Positions 12,978 to 26,500 of a DNA stretch of 64,000 nt are shown here, in pieces. The position numbers were made by a program, and so were the translations under genes. The notes below the pieces were generated by a model. The model did not search any database, was not told where the DNA came from, and was given only the letters and a program-made list of their open reading frames with translations. Origin of the DNA: Aristolochia californica (Eukaryota; Streptophyta; Magnoliopsida; Piperales; Aristolochiaceae). Within the stretch, counting starts at the first letter, position 1; every line of letters starts with the position of its first letter. Where the stretch lies: positions 38,884,144 through 38,948,143 of the forward strand of contig JARWKL010000008.1 in NCBI GenBank assembly GCA_029961685.1, in the 5' to 3' direction.

Positions 12978-15625
12978 GACCATTCTAGCAATGTTGTCAA
13001 AACCGAACCAAATAGCCAGTTCAACAGAATTAAATCTGGACCGGTCCCATTTTCAATTCTTATTTAGAAAAAAACTGGATTTACCTTAAATCATATCGGT
13101 TCAATTAAGACTGGTTTGATAATCAGTGTGAGAGACTTGAAAAATATTTTGTTGGAGAGACTATTTAAAGTAGAGACCAAACACTTACAAGGAAAACGTC
13201 ATGCCAACATACCAATCTATTGGATTCTCTTTGAAGTAAATGAAATATAAAAAATACATAATAAATTTAAAGGTTGCATCTCAATTTGGTCCAACCTACG
13301 ATTCATATGGGTCAGACTTATGAGATGTTGAACTGAACCCAATAATGAGGTTGTCTACTAATTCTCCAATTGAATCTGTCAATCTATTTTAATTAACTGG
13401 GTTTTAATCTAATTTCTGGTGTTTAGTATGTATGACATAGTTCATGGATTGAACCGGTCTGGGTTTTATAGCACTATTTCAAAGGAACATAAAAATGAGA
13501 GAGAGAATAAAATTATAAAAGATTAAAAATAATACAATTCCAAAATCTACAAACTTAAGTACAATGAAACAATTCTAACCACACAAAAATGGCTCAATCT
13601 TATAACACCCAAAAAAAATGAAAATGGGTTCATAAAGATTGGTACATGAAGACAAGCAAAGAAAAATAAAAGTTTGACTATAGCATTGTCTGAAGACTCC
13701 CATGGCTTTCTCTTTAAATGTAACGTACCCAAGTTTCTTGTAATGTCAATTCAAATTGAACATTTTCTTATTTTTGTGATGTGATATTTATAAATGGCCC
13801 CTTTTAGGCCAAAAAAAAGTATCAAATTGAAAGAAAGTGAAAATAAAAGTGTGAATTGAAAGACAAATTGTGAATTTTAGAATATTAAATAATGCAAAGA
13901 TACTCCAACTGCTTGGAATCCATTGTAACAATTTACTCAATCAAAAGAACAACTTGTTAAAATAACGATTGTTAGATATATATAAAACATGTTGCAGGAT
14001 TTAAATTTGTTTACAACATGACAAACTTCAACATTGATTGTAGACGAAATTAATAAAGCACGAAGTAAACGAATATGAACTCAACAATTGTTATAGTTAA
14101 GATGCTCATGGACTACAAAAATGATTCTAGAAGAACTTTAGAAAAATATAAGTCTTTTTCAAAATCCAAAGGCAAAAAGAAAGATGTATAGTGCAACAAG
14201 GGTTCCTCCTGAGGGATAGATCAAAGAGACCCTTAATTGTTTCAGCTATAGAGATGCAAGACAACCCTACTTAGGTACGTCTTTCACAACTCCCGACTAT
14301 CATCCAATAAGAAGCCTCTTCCGCTATTTGTAGTGTGAATGACCTATAAATTTCAATTGAGAATTAAGTTATAAAAAAGAAAAAAATTGTTCAATCTTTA
14401 TTTGATGAAGATTTTGTTTTAGGAATTGTTAATGTCATTTTTTCAAGAATTTGAAGATTTAGAACTTCACAAATCCTTGTTGCTTTAAAACTTAAATCAA
14501 TTACCATACTGACCAACAGCCTTAGTCTATGTTAAAAGTTCAATTCCAACTTGCTTCACAAAATTAGAACTTAAAAAGTGGTTAAAGCAATGTGGGGTTT
14601 ATGCAACTTTATAAAGCTTTCATTGGTGTTCCTCTTTTATTTTAAATGAAACAATATAGTTGTCAAAAAGTTTAAGTAGGATATAGTTATAGATGAGGAT
14701 GAGCAAAAGAGAACCATAGTCACACAATCTCTGTCTTTCGCATATTTAGTAACAGTTGGTGTTATATATGTCTTGGTTATATTTTGCAATTGGATACGAT
14801 TTATTTAGATCATATACAAGTTAATTAAACTATGTATTTGACAAATATTGTTGAGTACATAATCAAAGTTTAAATGACTATAATAAAATATCTGACACTT
14901 GCACTAGCTAGATTGAGGGAGATTAAATTATACTTTGAATAGAAAAAAGTAGTTTTCTATATATATAAATAGAAGTAACAATGATAAACAATATCTTTGG
15001 TAATAACCCCGAAAGACTGAAAGTGTCATTGATCTTTAAGTTAAATATTATTTCAATTTTAGAACCTATAGTAACATTATCCATTTGATACACAAATAGA
15101 CCTTTTTTAACTTAGGCTTAAGAAGGTCACCCAATAACATTTGAACCTTGTAAGATATATATGATACAGAAGGATTGTTCTCTCTAGCAATGGTAGATGT
15201 ATCGGTGTTGTGTCATGTGTCATATTCAGTACATCTCAAATTTTCAAAGAATCAATGAAATATATGTAACATATAAAGTGTTACATATTTTAGGAATGTT
15301 ATAGGTGTTATAACAAGGTTTTCTACTATTATAGGCATTACATAATGCATAATGGTGAATAATTATCAAATTTTGGAAAGCCTAATACATATTGAATTTT
15401 AGTAATGTCCTTCACCCTTGCTATTAAAAATTAAATGATAAAAACAATACAAAATTTTCATATGCCAAAGCATTATTTACTTCATTGGAAGCTTTTGGTT
15501 TAGAAAACATACGTATACAAATCAAGTAAAATAAGTTTCACAATTGGGTATATTTTGAAAAAGCATTAATTGTACAAATTCTGAGGTATGTCCTTTAGCA
15601 AATTATATATGAAAAAAAAAATCCT

Positions 15626-15715
15626 TGTCCAAATAGCAAGTTTATAAGGTATAGGTGTCCAAATAGCAAGTTTATAAGATACAAGTGTCCAGATAGCAAG
15701 TTTATAAGATACAGG
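15626..15715. repeat. 30-bp unit repeated three times in tandem
   Basis: Three adjacent copies start at 15626, 15656 and 15686. Each starts tgtcca(a/g)atagcaagttta and differs from the others at only a few positions. No gene overlaps it. Confidence 0.9.
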
Positions 15716-16293
15716 GAGAGGGAAAACCAAGTTAACTCGGTCAAATTTATTGATTAAACCAACAACTCGAATGACATCACAAATTCACAATTAGACATGG
15801 GGCAAAACAATTCTACCAGCAGTCATAGGGAGAGGGGAAGGGAAATGGTAGGGGAAAGAGGACCACCGACGATGATGGAGGGATCTAAACTTCAACATAG
15901 ACGAGGGAAGGTAGGGGAACCTTCTCTATCGGTAAAAGAAGGGGGAGAGGAAGGGCTCCACCCCCCACTCCCCCTATAACTTCTAGATTAGGGGAAGAAA
16001 ATTCCGTTAATTAAACCCAGTTGAATTGGGATGGATTAGACAGAACAACCTCATTGGCTAAGTGAACGAGTCGGATTTTATTACATCGAGTATCTGAGAC
16101 GCTACTACCACTATTAAAATAATGAAAAAGGAACAAAACTACTCGTACTTACGCTTAATGAGGACATAAAATTATTTGAGGTAGGGAATGAGGCTAACAC
16201 ATGGTTGCTTAGGCAGCAATGCATAAGTTGGTCTAAAGGATTCAAAATTATATGTTGCATACATATACAAAGGGAAGGGGTCACCCTTCTAAG

Positions 16294-16369
16294 CACACTA
16301 TGAATGAGATATAGGTACGCCAATCCGACAACACACTATGAATGAGATATAGGTACGCCAATCCGACAA
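16294..16369. repeat. 38-bp unit repeated twice in tandem
   Basis: Copies at 16294-16331 and 16332-16369 are identical as read (cacactatgaatgagat, continuing through ggtacgccaatccgacaa). This implies a recent slippage or short duplication. Confidence 0.9.
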
Positions 16370-16511
16370 CATAAAGCCAATAGAATTGATAGGTACAAGG
16401 TTGAGGAACAAGTGGCACAAGCATGATCCTAACCATTACATGTGATAGTGTATGCAAGTGGGACAGAGGGAGTTTGCTTCAATATTCTATGACAAAGGTT
16501 TAGAGCACTAG

Positions 16512-17436
16512 TGAGATGAGGGGCAACCAGCAGAGTCCAGACGGCACGCCTACATGCCCACCACACAGCTCCATCCATGATCACAACTTTGGTCAGGCAT
16601 ACAAACGCGACCCAGAGGGGCGCTTGCATAGCAGCAGCATAAGGGAAGGCAATGCGCATACGGCAGAGGAAGCACGTATGGCAGCCATACGAGTTTGGGA
16701 CGCAACGTCGGCAAGCCTAGCACACGCACAGGGCCTTGGCGCAACGTACGCAAGGCTGAGCAAGTCGCACACAAGGCAGCAGCAACGCGTGCGCTCAAAT
16801 GGGGTTGCGGCCAGGATGGGGAGCGCGCCAGCAGACGCGCACGTAGGTGCATCAACCAAACACACGTTGAAATAGGGTTGTTGCCAGCAGCGCATCCAAA
16901 TGGGGTTGCGGCCAAGATGAGGCGCACGCCAGCACCGCGCGTCAAAATGGGGTTGCGGCCCGGACACCCCCCCCCCCCCCCGCGTGCGTACGCCGAATTT
17001 CGAAATGGGGTTGCGGCCAGGCGCTAGAATTTGGAATTTCGAAATGGGGTTGCGACTAGGAGCTAGAATTAGGAAATTCAAAAGTTGGCGGGTTTCTGGG
17101 CATTCCTAGAGCCTTCTAAAGGCCATAGGGGGCTTATAAATAGGAGGGGCATCTCCCTTTGTAAGACAATCTGAGCACCCTTTGTTTTTCCATTGTATAG
17201 AGAGTTTTAGCCTTTAGCCTTCAAGAGACCCTTTGTAACATTGTTTTCTCAATACTAAGAGCATTATTCTTCCATCTCTTTGGTCTTCCAGTCTTTTGCT
17301 TTTGCAACATTAAGTATGGAGATTGGGTGTATGATCCAAGGAACAAGGAGGCTGACTAGCTCATGGGAAGAATTAGGCCGCACGACGTAATATTTCGCTT
17401 GGCTAGACGGACTTAGCCAAATCTAACCACATGACA
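16512..17436 (+). repeat. 5' LTR of the Gypsy element (925 bp)
   Basis: A GC-rich first half contains six spaced copies of a motif close to aaatggggttgcggcc (about 16797, 16870, 16898, 16945, 17003, 17042). A 15-base C run lies at 16967-16981. The second half has a TATA box tataaata (17135-17142), followed by the presumed R/U5 region ending in aca before the primer site. Confidence 0.85.
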
Positions 17437-17438
17437 AT

Positions 17439-17450
17439 TGGTATCAAAGG
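17439..17450 (+). promoter_or_regulatory. Primer-binding site of the Gypsy element
   Basis: TGGTATCAAAGG begins two bases after the 5' LTR. It differs from the canonical initiator Met tRNA site TGGTATCAGAGC at two positions. Confidence 0.8.
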
Positions 17451-17464
17451 GTTGCATTCGATCC

Positions 17465-18520
17465 ATGGTGTCCACAAGTAGTGATGTAGCAGCAAGAGGT
17501 AAGGATTCATTCTTTGAAATCGATTTACGATTTGGTGATTTCGAGTCCAAGCTTGCTAGCATGGAGAATTAGCTTTCAAGATTGGAAGAGTTCGTAAACG
17601 ACATTGCACATGCATGGCAACCTGTCCTTGAGTGGTTCCAAGGATTTGGGGACGATGTACATAGTGCCATGGCCGTAATGCGAGCTAAAATTAAAAGAGG
17701 TGACGGAGATGTAAAGACCATTGCGGAAGAAGTTCGGGCAAGACTCACCCTATGCGAAAGAGCCCTTGTGAATGGAGGAGGTTCACAAGGAGGTGCCAAG
17801 ATCAAGATTCTGAAGCCAAAACCCTTCACTGGAAAACACGACCTAAAGGTAATAGACAACTTCCTTTGGCAAGTAGAGCAGTATTTCAATGCTTCTAAGT
17901 TGACCAATGAAGAAGCCAAGGTTAGTATTGCATCTATGTTCCTTGCGGAAGATGTTGTGCTATGGTGGAGGAGGACTTCGGATGAAGCACCGGTAGAGAC
18001 ATGGGAGGACTTCAAGAGAGAACTCTAACGCCATTTCTTTCCGGATGACGTGGACTATCAAGCTCGAAAGTAGTTACGTGCCCTTAGACAAAAAGGTACG
18101 ATTTGAGAATATGTCCAAGCTTTCACTTCTCTCATGCTATGCATTCCTCATATATCCGACAAGGATAGACTCTTTTCATTTTTGGTTGGTTAAAGCCTTG
18201 GGCCGAAACCAAACTTCGTAGAAGGGAGGTAAAGTCCTTGGCTGCAGCCATAGCCACGACTGAAAAGTTAACCGAGTTTGAACAAAAGTCAGAGGACAAT
18301 GCTATTTGGCCAAACAAGGACAACAACTTCAACGGTAAGAAGAAGAAGAGGCCAGAGAAAGAAAAGGCTAAGATCGAACCCATCGACACTCGCCACACCA
18401 ACAGCAAAAAAAGGATGATAGAAGTAAACCCTTCAAACGCCCTCTAAAATGTTTCATTTGTGAAGGGGAATACATGGCAAGAGATTGCCCCAAAAAGAAA
18501 TTGTTAAATGTTGCACAAGC
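17465..18520 (+). pseudogene. Gypsy gag with zinc knuckle, broken
   Basis: A Met at 17465 opens gag. An in-frame stop at 17570 and another at 18026 interrupt it, with further stops to about 18190. The recognisable core is a PFTGK...FLWQVEQYFNA...DVVLWWRR...W.DFKREL capsid segment (about 17820-18025). The zinc knuckle near 18448 reads [13 protein letters not shown], with Tyr where the metal-binding His is expected, so even this motif is damaged. Confidence 0.85.
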
Positions 18521-21500
18521 CGAGAGCAAAGAAGAGGAACCACGGATGGGGGCTCCATCCTTGCTCAATGTTGTTCGGTCAAAGGAGGCAAAGACGAGTG
18601 CCAAAGAGGCAAGGCCAACCCGTAATCTTCTCTACTTAGATGTCCTTATCAATGGATTCCAAGTCAAAGCCATGGTAGATACGGGAGCTACACATAACTT
18701 TGTTTCGGAAGAGGAAGCGAGACGTTTGAAGCTCAAAGCTACAAAAGATAGCAGTCGGATGAAGGCCATAAATTCTGCTGCAAGAGAGGTCTCGGGTGTA
18801 GCCAAAACCGTTTCTGCCAACGTTGGAAATTTGGTTTGGAAGTTCGACTTTACCATAGTACCCATGGATGACTTCAAAGTCATTCTCGGCATGGATTTCC
18901 TCACAACTTGTAAGGCATTTATTTTACCATCACTAGGCATAGTAGGCATCCTTGATGAGGGAGGGGCTTGTATGATCAATGGTTTTAAGACCAATGTAAC
19001 TGAAAATGAAAAATCGATTAGCGCCCTCCAGCTTAAGCACGGTCTTAAGCAGGGTTGTTCCACCTACTTAGCTGCCTTTTGTGATGTAAAACAAGACATG
19101 GCCCAGGAGATACCCAAAGAGATGGCTGGAATCTTGAACGAGTTCAAAGTCGTCATGCCGAAAGAGCTACCCCCTTGTTTGCCACCAAGAAGGGGAGTAG
19201 ATAACAAGATCGAGTTGGAACCTGGAGTCAAGCCCCCCTCAAAGGCGTCTTACTGCATGGTGCCTATGGAGTTGGAGGAGTTGAAGAAGCAATTGGGCGA
19301 GTTACTCGAAGCGGGGTTCATTCAGCCATCCAAGGCTCCCTATGGGGCGCCGATTTTATTTCAGCGCAAGAAAGATGGTTCTATGTGCTTATGCATCGAT
19401 TATAGAGCTTTGAACAAGATCATCGTCAAGAACAAGTTTCCCATACCGTTGATTGTTGATTTGTTCGACCAGCTTAGAGATGCTCGAATCTTTACGAAAC
19501 TTGACTTGAGGAGCGGCTATTATCAAGTCAGAATTGCAGAAGGAGATGAACCAAAGATTGCTTGTGTCACCAAGTACGGATCATATGAGTTCCTTGTCAT
19601 TCGGTTTAACTAACGCACCAGCCACGTTTTGTACGCTTATGAATGAGGTCTTCAAAAAATTTCTGGATAAGTTCGTGGTAGTGTATTTGGATGACATTGT
19701 CATCTATAGCCACACAATGGAGGAGCACCTACAACACTTGCGTAAAGTGTTTCAAGTCCTGCGGGAGAACTCCTTGTTCGTGAAAAAGGAGAAGTGCTCC
19801 TTTGGCCTAAAGGAGGTATCTTTCCTTGGCCATTGGATTGGAGGAGGTCGCATTTGGATGGACGAGTCAAAGTTGCAAGCCATCCATGAGTGGACTGAGT
19901 CAACCAAGGTAAAAGAACTTCGTAGTTTTCTTGGTGTAGCTAACTACTATCGCAGGTTCATCAAGGGGTTTTCGGCCTTAGTGGCTCCCTTAACGGACCT
20001 CCTGAAGAAGGCACAAAAGTGGCACTGGACAGACAAGTGTCAACATGCTTTCGAATCGTTCAAGCAAGCCATGATAGAGGGACCCGTCTTACGACTTGCG
20101 GATTTCAGCAAACCGTTCGAAGTACACACGGACGCATCCGACTTCACAATTGGGGGTGTCTTAGGATAAGATGGTCATCGGATTGCTTATGAAAGTCGAA
20201 AGTTGAACGAGACGGAGCAACGGTGCACAGTTCAAGAGAGAGAGATGACCGTTGTGGTGCATTGCTTGCACACTTGGCGCCATTACTTGCTCGGTCAAAG
20301 TTCATTGTTCGAACAGATAATGTGGCATCAAGCTATTCTCTCACACAGAAGAAGTTATCTCCCAAGCAAGCAAGATGGCAAAATTTCCTTGCCGAACTCG
20401 ATTTCTAGATGTTGTATAAGTCGAAAAAGACGAACGTAGTGGCAGACACCTTGAGCCGGAGGGCAGACCATACAACAACCATGGAGACAAGCACGGCGCT
20501 TGGTGACGAATCCAACACTTTTTCCCGTTTGCGAGGTGTTGCGGCTATCAGCCAAGTAAGCATCCCCATTCTTGATCGAATTCGAGCTGGCCTACGGTCA
20601 GATATGCAAGCCTACAATGTTGTGCAATCAGCAGCGGTTTTGGTTAGAAGACGGTCTACTCAAAACCAAAGGAGGCAGGCTATATGTTCCAAAGTACAAC
20701 AATTTGCGGAGGGACTTATTGCGAGAGTGCCATGATACTCTTTGGGCTAGCCATCCGGGCAAAAAACAAACCTTAGCACTGATGTCTAGGCAATATTTCT
20801 GGCCAGACAAGGATCAAGAAGTGGAAGAGTTCATTCGCACTTACCTGGTGTGCCAACAGGACAAAGTGAAACAAAGAAGACCCGGAGGACTTCTAGACCC
20901 ATTGCCAATACCTGAACGACCATGGGAATCTGTCTCCATGGATTTCATTTCTGGCCTTCGCAAGAGAAATGGCTTAGGTTCGATTCTCATCGTGGTAGAC
21001 CGGTTCAGCAAATACGGGACGTTCATTCCAACGCCAATAATTGCACCGCCGAAGAAGTTGCTCAGGCCTTCATGGCCAATGTGGTCAAGCATTGGGGAGT
21101 GCCGACCACAATTATCAGTGACCGAGATCCACGATTCACAGGTAAATTCTGGACCAAATTATTCAAAGTTCTTGGAACAACTCTGAACTTTTCTACTATC
21201 TTTCACCCTCAGACCGATGGACAGACTGAGCGTGTGAATGCCTTGTTAGAGCAATATTTGCGTCATTTTGTTGATGCAAATCAGAAAAACTGGCCAGAGT
21301 TGTTGGATGTGGCCTAGTTTTCATACAATTTGCAGCAAAGTGAATCAACCGGACATAGTCCGTTTGAACTCGCAACCAGGTGCCAACCATTTGTGCCAAT
21401 GAGCATCATTCCAAACGTATCCGGAAAGAGCCCAGCGGCACACCAATTTGCCAAATGCAGGAAAGAGAAGCAAGAGATGGTCAGGGTCTCTCTTCATTGT

Positions 21501-21990
21501 GCAGCACAGAAGATGAAGAAATATGCAAATTTAAAAAGGCGGGCAGTAGAGTTCAAGGTAGGCGACCTTGTCTTGATCAAGATGCGAACAAAACAGTTCC
21601 GATCTTTACGCACCAAGAACAAGGGCCTCATCAAAAGGTATGAAGGGTTTTTTCCTATTACCAAACGCATTGGTAAGCTTGCATACCAAGTCCAATTACG
21701 AGTCAGGCTTAGGATACATAATGTCTTCCATGTAAGCAATCTTAAGCCCTATAACAAGGACCCTGACCCTGGACGTATTGTACCTCCCCGACCACCCATT
21801 GATGTAACTACAACCTTTGAGCGTCACGAAGATTACATTATAGTTGACTGACAGGTAAGCCAATGGGGGAGACCCCGGCTGACAGAGTACCTGGTAAAGT
21901 GGAGGGGCCTTCCAGAAAGCGAGGCGACCTAGCATGAGGCAGCCAAACTATGGCAGTTTGAACCAGCAGTAATGGCATATCTCAATGGCA
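18474..21990 (+). pseudogene. Gypsy pol (PR-RT-RH-IN-chromodomain), broken
   Basis: The protease carries an intact VDTGATHNF (about 18675). Reverse transcriptase includes [15 protein letters not shown] and YLDD (about 19685). A frame change at about 19600 falls where the conserved MPFGLTNAP motif should be, and looks like a small deletion. RNase H follows, with a stop at 20167 and a frame change near 20300. The integrase zinc region starts near 20720 and the core (VDRFSKYGTFIP, SDRDPRFTGKFW) follows to about 21320. There is a frame change near 21040 and a stop at 21315. After FHVSNLKPY (about 21730) a chromodomain remnant EYLVKWRGLPESEAT (about 21878) contains or follows several stops. Confidence 0.92.
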
Positions 21991-22027
21991 CGCAAACGAG
22001 GTCGTCTGCATTATGGCGGTGGGAGTA

Positions 22028-22483
22028 TGAGACGAGGGGCAACTAGTCGAGTCCAGACGGCATGCCTACATGCCCGCCACACAGCTCCATCCATGATCAC
22101 AACCTTGGTTGGGCATGCAAACGCGACCCAGAGGGGCGCACGCACGGCAACAGCACAAGGTAAGGCAATGCGCATACGGTAGAAGAAGCGTGTATGGCAG
22201 TCATACAAGTTTGGAACACAACGTTGGCAAGCCTAGCACGCTCACAGGGCCTTGGCGCAATGCACGCAAGGTTGGGCAAGTCGCACACAAGGCAGCAGCA
22301 ACGCGTGCGCTGAGATGGGGTTGCGGCCAGGATGGGGGGCGCACCAGCACCATGCATGCCAGCAGACGCACGCGCAGGCGCACGTCAAAATGGGGTTGCT
22401 GCCAGCAGACACGCGTGCAGGCACATCCAAATAGGGTTGCGGCCAGGATGAAGCACGCGAAGGCGCATCCAAGCGACACGACA
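22028..22483 (+). repeat. 3' LTR of the Gypsy element (truncated)
   Basis: Matches the first half of the 5' LTR, with three of the ggggttgcggcc motifs (about 22312, 22388, 22428). It then ends near gacacgaca instead of continuing into the TATA/R/U5 half. Without R and a poly(A) site this copy could not finish a normal transcript. Confidence 0.8.
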
Positions 22484-23595
22484 ATTTTACTCGATCGCTC
22501 GCTTGCTTTACCTATTTAATTATAAAAAGATATGAAAGAAAATTATTTTTCCGTTTATAAACTCGAGTCAACTTACCTAATTATTTCTCATTTGGTTTAT
22601 AACAAAATGGATATAGATAATTGGTTTTTTGCACCCCAAGTACCAGTTTACCTGGATTATATATATAATATATACCGCCTTAAAAGGAAGAGATTTGTTG
22701 AAAAACAAGTATGGGAGAGTCTATGGGAGAGTCTTACATGACTCTCACAACAAGAAATCTCACAAAACCAAACATGGTGAAGTCTAAGAGGAGTCTTATA
22801 AAAAAGAAGTCATATTGAAGAGGTTAACGGTATTTTAGTTATGTTAGTCTTCTATTTATGTTTAGTTGTTTAATTGTTCTAGGACTTATCTTTTAATGTT
22901 TGACTTTGGGTATAATTGAAACATTGGCAATTTATCTATAATCTAATTTTACTTGTTTCCACTATTATAAATAGAAGTTCATTATACTCAATTATAATGA
23001 AGTCAATAACTTCTCTTTAATTCAACAAGAGTCAAAGGACAACATGTTTTATAGATTTTTTTATAATATTTCATAATTTTTTTATGAATCTTATTGGACG
23101 TGTTTATTTCAATTTTCAATTATTTTTCAGTTATTTATTATTTACAGTCTTATCATGTTTATGTGGTTTTAAAATATTACATTAAATATCGACTACCCAT
23201 TCCGCCAATTACCAATTTACAACCATAATCAGGTGATTCAGAGGTTTAACATCTGGAAGACCTAACAAAACCCTAGTCAAGCGATTCAAAGGTCAAACAT
23301 CTGGAAGACCTAACAAAACCCTAGTCACTTGTTCACATAATGACATGACCTACACAACAAGGGCTAATCTGAACCCAATTAAGCCAAGTTAGACCAGAAG
23401 AGACCACATCTCTAATTCAATCTAATTGATCCACTTCAACATTGGTTCAATACATCAAATAAATTTTTTTCTATATTTTAAGGAATTCCAGACTCTTTAA
23501 CAAGGGCTCCAAAAGTGATTTAAGTAATAGGGTATAAATGTCAATCACCTGCATAGGGACAACAACAAACATCCCTTCTAAAAGATCACCAATTG
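22484..23595. other. Gene-free stretch downstream of the 239-aa gene
   Basis: AT-rich, with no recognised exon. It contains the 48-bp tandem duplication at 23233-23327. The 3' untranslated region of the minus-strand gene ending at 23596 must lie in its right part. Confidence 0.6.
23233..23327. repeat. 48-bp unit repeated twice in tandem
   Basis: Copies begin at 23233 and 23281. Both contain aacatctggaagacctaaca followed by aaaccctagtca. They differ at about four positions. Confidence 0.85.
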
Positions 23596-26500
23596 TTAGG
23601 TATTTGGAGATTGCTGGTAGTTTTCTGGAATAAATCTCCATGCTTGATGTAGTATTTGTTCATTAATGTATGGTCGCAAATCCGACATTAAACAGTAGCT
23701 GTCCAGTTCGCCTGAAGATGAGTTGTAATTCAACGACTCAACCACCTTTTCCTGCAAAAGATAACAGTGGTAATTCAATCTAGACTGCTTATAGGACAAG
23801 GAGGTAGCGGTACAGTCATATGCAACTGGGTATTGTCAATGCTACCAAGCCAGGCAGACTGGCCACAACCCATATGGAACAAGAAATCATACATAGCAAG
23901 TGTCAAAAGAGAGCAGATTCAGATATGGTTTTTACCTGCATTTTGTAGTCTAGCTCATACATGTTTAGAACAATCCTCATCATTACAGCATATTCTGAGA
24001 TTTGTAGGCACTGGTAGTGGTACAATTCTGCCTCATCCTGGGGAATAAAGAAAGGATCAGAAGCTGTCTCCCAGTAACCAATAAATTTCAGTTGCAGACA
24101 AAAGCTACACGGTTGCATACACAACAACAAATAATCCTATAATTTTCTTCAAGGTAGCTTAAATTAGTGAGAATGGTTCAAAACATATTTCTTGAAAAAA
24201 AATACAAAGAGAAGAAAAAAAAGGAAACCATCCTCAGGATTTGAAGCACTCCAAAGGAGCAAATTAGAGGCTTAGCAGTCTAATAAAGGCACCTCCACAA
24301 ACACCTAATGCAGAGACATTCATTTGCAGGGTCCAAGAAATTACATCACAGCAAACTTCTTTTACTAAATAGTGTTCCTATAAGACCCATTTTGCCATAA
24401 GAAAGGTGGGCACTCACTCAACAATTTTCACAATATAATAATATAAGTAATTAGTTACTATAATAATAATGATAGTGGGAAAAATCCCATAGGTTACAGT
24501 TTAGAACACTATGTTATTTATTTTAGTAGCAAAAAAATTCAAGTTTACTTTTTATTTTAAATACATATAATTTTAATTTTTAAAAAGGGTATATAAGTTA
24601 ATTAGGTCAAGTTAGGGTGGGCTGGGTCGGGTTTGGTAAAACCCATCCCCTCCCCAAAGCCGCATGAGTTTTTTGGTTTGAGTCGGGTTCCCTACTTAAC
24701 CCAATCTAATGCCCACCCCACCCCTAGTCCTGTTGGCATCTCAAACTCCACTTCAACCAAGTTGCTTGCTCTCAAGCAGGGGCTCCAGATTTTTCGAAGT
24801 CGGTTTCTTAGTCCTCTCCATGAGGAAGGCGACTCCAGCAACATTATCACTTGGTGCTTCAATCAGAAAGATCCTCCTTGGCATCACTGGAATGTATTTT
24901 TTGAAGTCTTAGACATTGCAAAAAAATATGTTTGTAATGAGACTCATATCCATAGATCAGTTAATAGTAAAGTCGATGCTCTTGCCAACAAGGAGGTTTC
25001 TCTCCAATCTCCTGTTGTAAGAGACCCACGTCCAAGATGTTCCTCTTGTAGTTCTTGCCTTCAGGCTTAGGGTTGCATTAGGTTCAAAATGTCTTAGTTT
25101 CATTAGGATTGTACTTAATTACACTAGGGTTTTAATCTGAGGTTTATTTAAACCCATACATGTAGTGCAAAGGTAATCCAGATTTTCTAAAATTAAGAAT
25201 GGTAAAAAAGGATGACAAATGTTCTGTTAGGCCTAGTTTTTGCCATATTTAACTCTGTGCCCAGTTTGTGGACAACATTTCAGGCCATCATCCATTAGTT
25301 TAGGCTTAGATGTGAGGGGAAGTATTAGTGAGAATAACTCCAACGAGCTTAAATCTAAAAAAAAAAAAAAATAGTTATTACTTGGGAAAAGATCTCTTAA
25401 CCTTGGCCAGTCATTTTAAAATGAACCTGAACCAAACTTTAATAAATAGTAATAATAAAATAATCTTCAAGACAAAATCTAATAAAACTGTGTAAACTTT
25501 CTTAATTAGTACATTAGAAAGAGTAAAATCAGAAATGTCTAATCTGCTCATGGATTCCATCTAGTGGTGAAAGTGCCACATATAGCCCCGATAAATTAGT
25601 GCAAACTAATAACTAAAAGATCATGGTTAAGAATGAGAAAGTACATCACGTACCAAAAAGGAACGTAGAGAATAATGCAACATAGATAATTGCACTACCT
25701 TATCAAAACAAATACTTTTATGGAGTGAACTGTGACTCGTTTCATTAATTGAGGTCAGTATACCAGCTACATCCACTGTCAAATACTCAAGTTCATGAAG
25801 CAACTGTTTCACTGCAGCAAGAGATTAAAAAAAAAGGAACCTTTTAAAAGATAAGAACAGAAAATCAGCATCATACCCTGCTAACTTCAAACATTTGAAA
25901 TGTCGATTAAAAAATCAAAATGATAGTCCAAGCACGCTTGCAATTAGTTATGTCTTGATGATGATAAATAAAACACTTACCCTTAAATTATTGAATCCAA
26001 AAACACTCTGAGAGCTTACCACAGTGTGCACTAATGGCTATGACAAAATAACAATTTCCATAGTTGGAAGGATCCAATGAAGATAGACCAAATCATTGTC
26101 AGGGCTTTTCTCTTAAGACATTTGCCAATCCTACATAACACGCATAATAGAGGACATTTCCAGTGCAGTACTTCTGACGGAAGCTTGTGCTTGCTCCTCT
26201 AGGGATTTGCACTCTGTGGTGGATTTGAGTGTGCACTGCTCATGAAATTGGAGTTTGAATCTACTGAAGTGAAGTTCTATTTTGCATTAAATGATGGCTG
26301 AATATGCTGAGGATTAAATAGTTAGCCAAACAGCTCAGTCTACTAACTATGATAACATGAACATTCACTGATGTTCAATGGAAAGAATTTTCTGCTTCAG
26401 GGAGAGATCTATTCATACATATATTGTTGAACATGGAAAACTAAGATATTCTTGAAAGTTCCTTCCCTGAAGAAGTCCGATGAATGGAATAGGGAGAATA

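Larger units (their letters stand above)
12983..16511. other. Gene-free stretch between the Copia and Gypsy elements
   Basis: AT-rich sequence with no recognisable exon. Between about 13000 and 13460 there are several degenerate ggttcaatt and accggt stretches, which look like old repeat debris. From 15780 to 15975 a purine-rich G/A tract gives a chance open frame. Short tandem repeats are listed separately. Confidence 0.6.
16512..22483 (+). mobile_element. Ty3/Gypsy chromodomain-type LTR retrotransposon, decayed
   Basis: The LTR starts (tgaga(t/c)gaggggcaac) at 16512 and 22028 align. A Met-tRNA primer site follows the 5' LTR and a purine tract ggcggtgggag precedes the 3' LTR. The domain order gag, zinc knuckle, protease, RT, RNase H, integrase, chromodomain is that of Gypsy chromoviruses. 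The 3' LTR is only about half the length of the 5' LTR. I see no target duplication: actag precedes the element and is not repeated after it. Every coding domain has breaks. Confidence 0.92.

Noticed and set aside
16967..16981. 15-base C run
   Set aside because: Simple homopolymer inside an LTR; possibly of uncertain length, no further meaning claimed.
16516..17081. Several long frames on both strands
   Set aside because: They lie in the GC-rich half of the Gypsy LTR, where stops are rare by composition.
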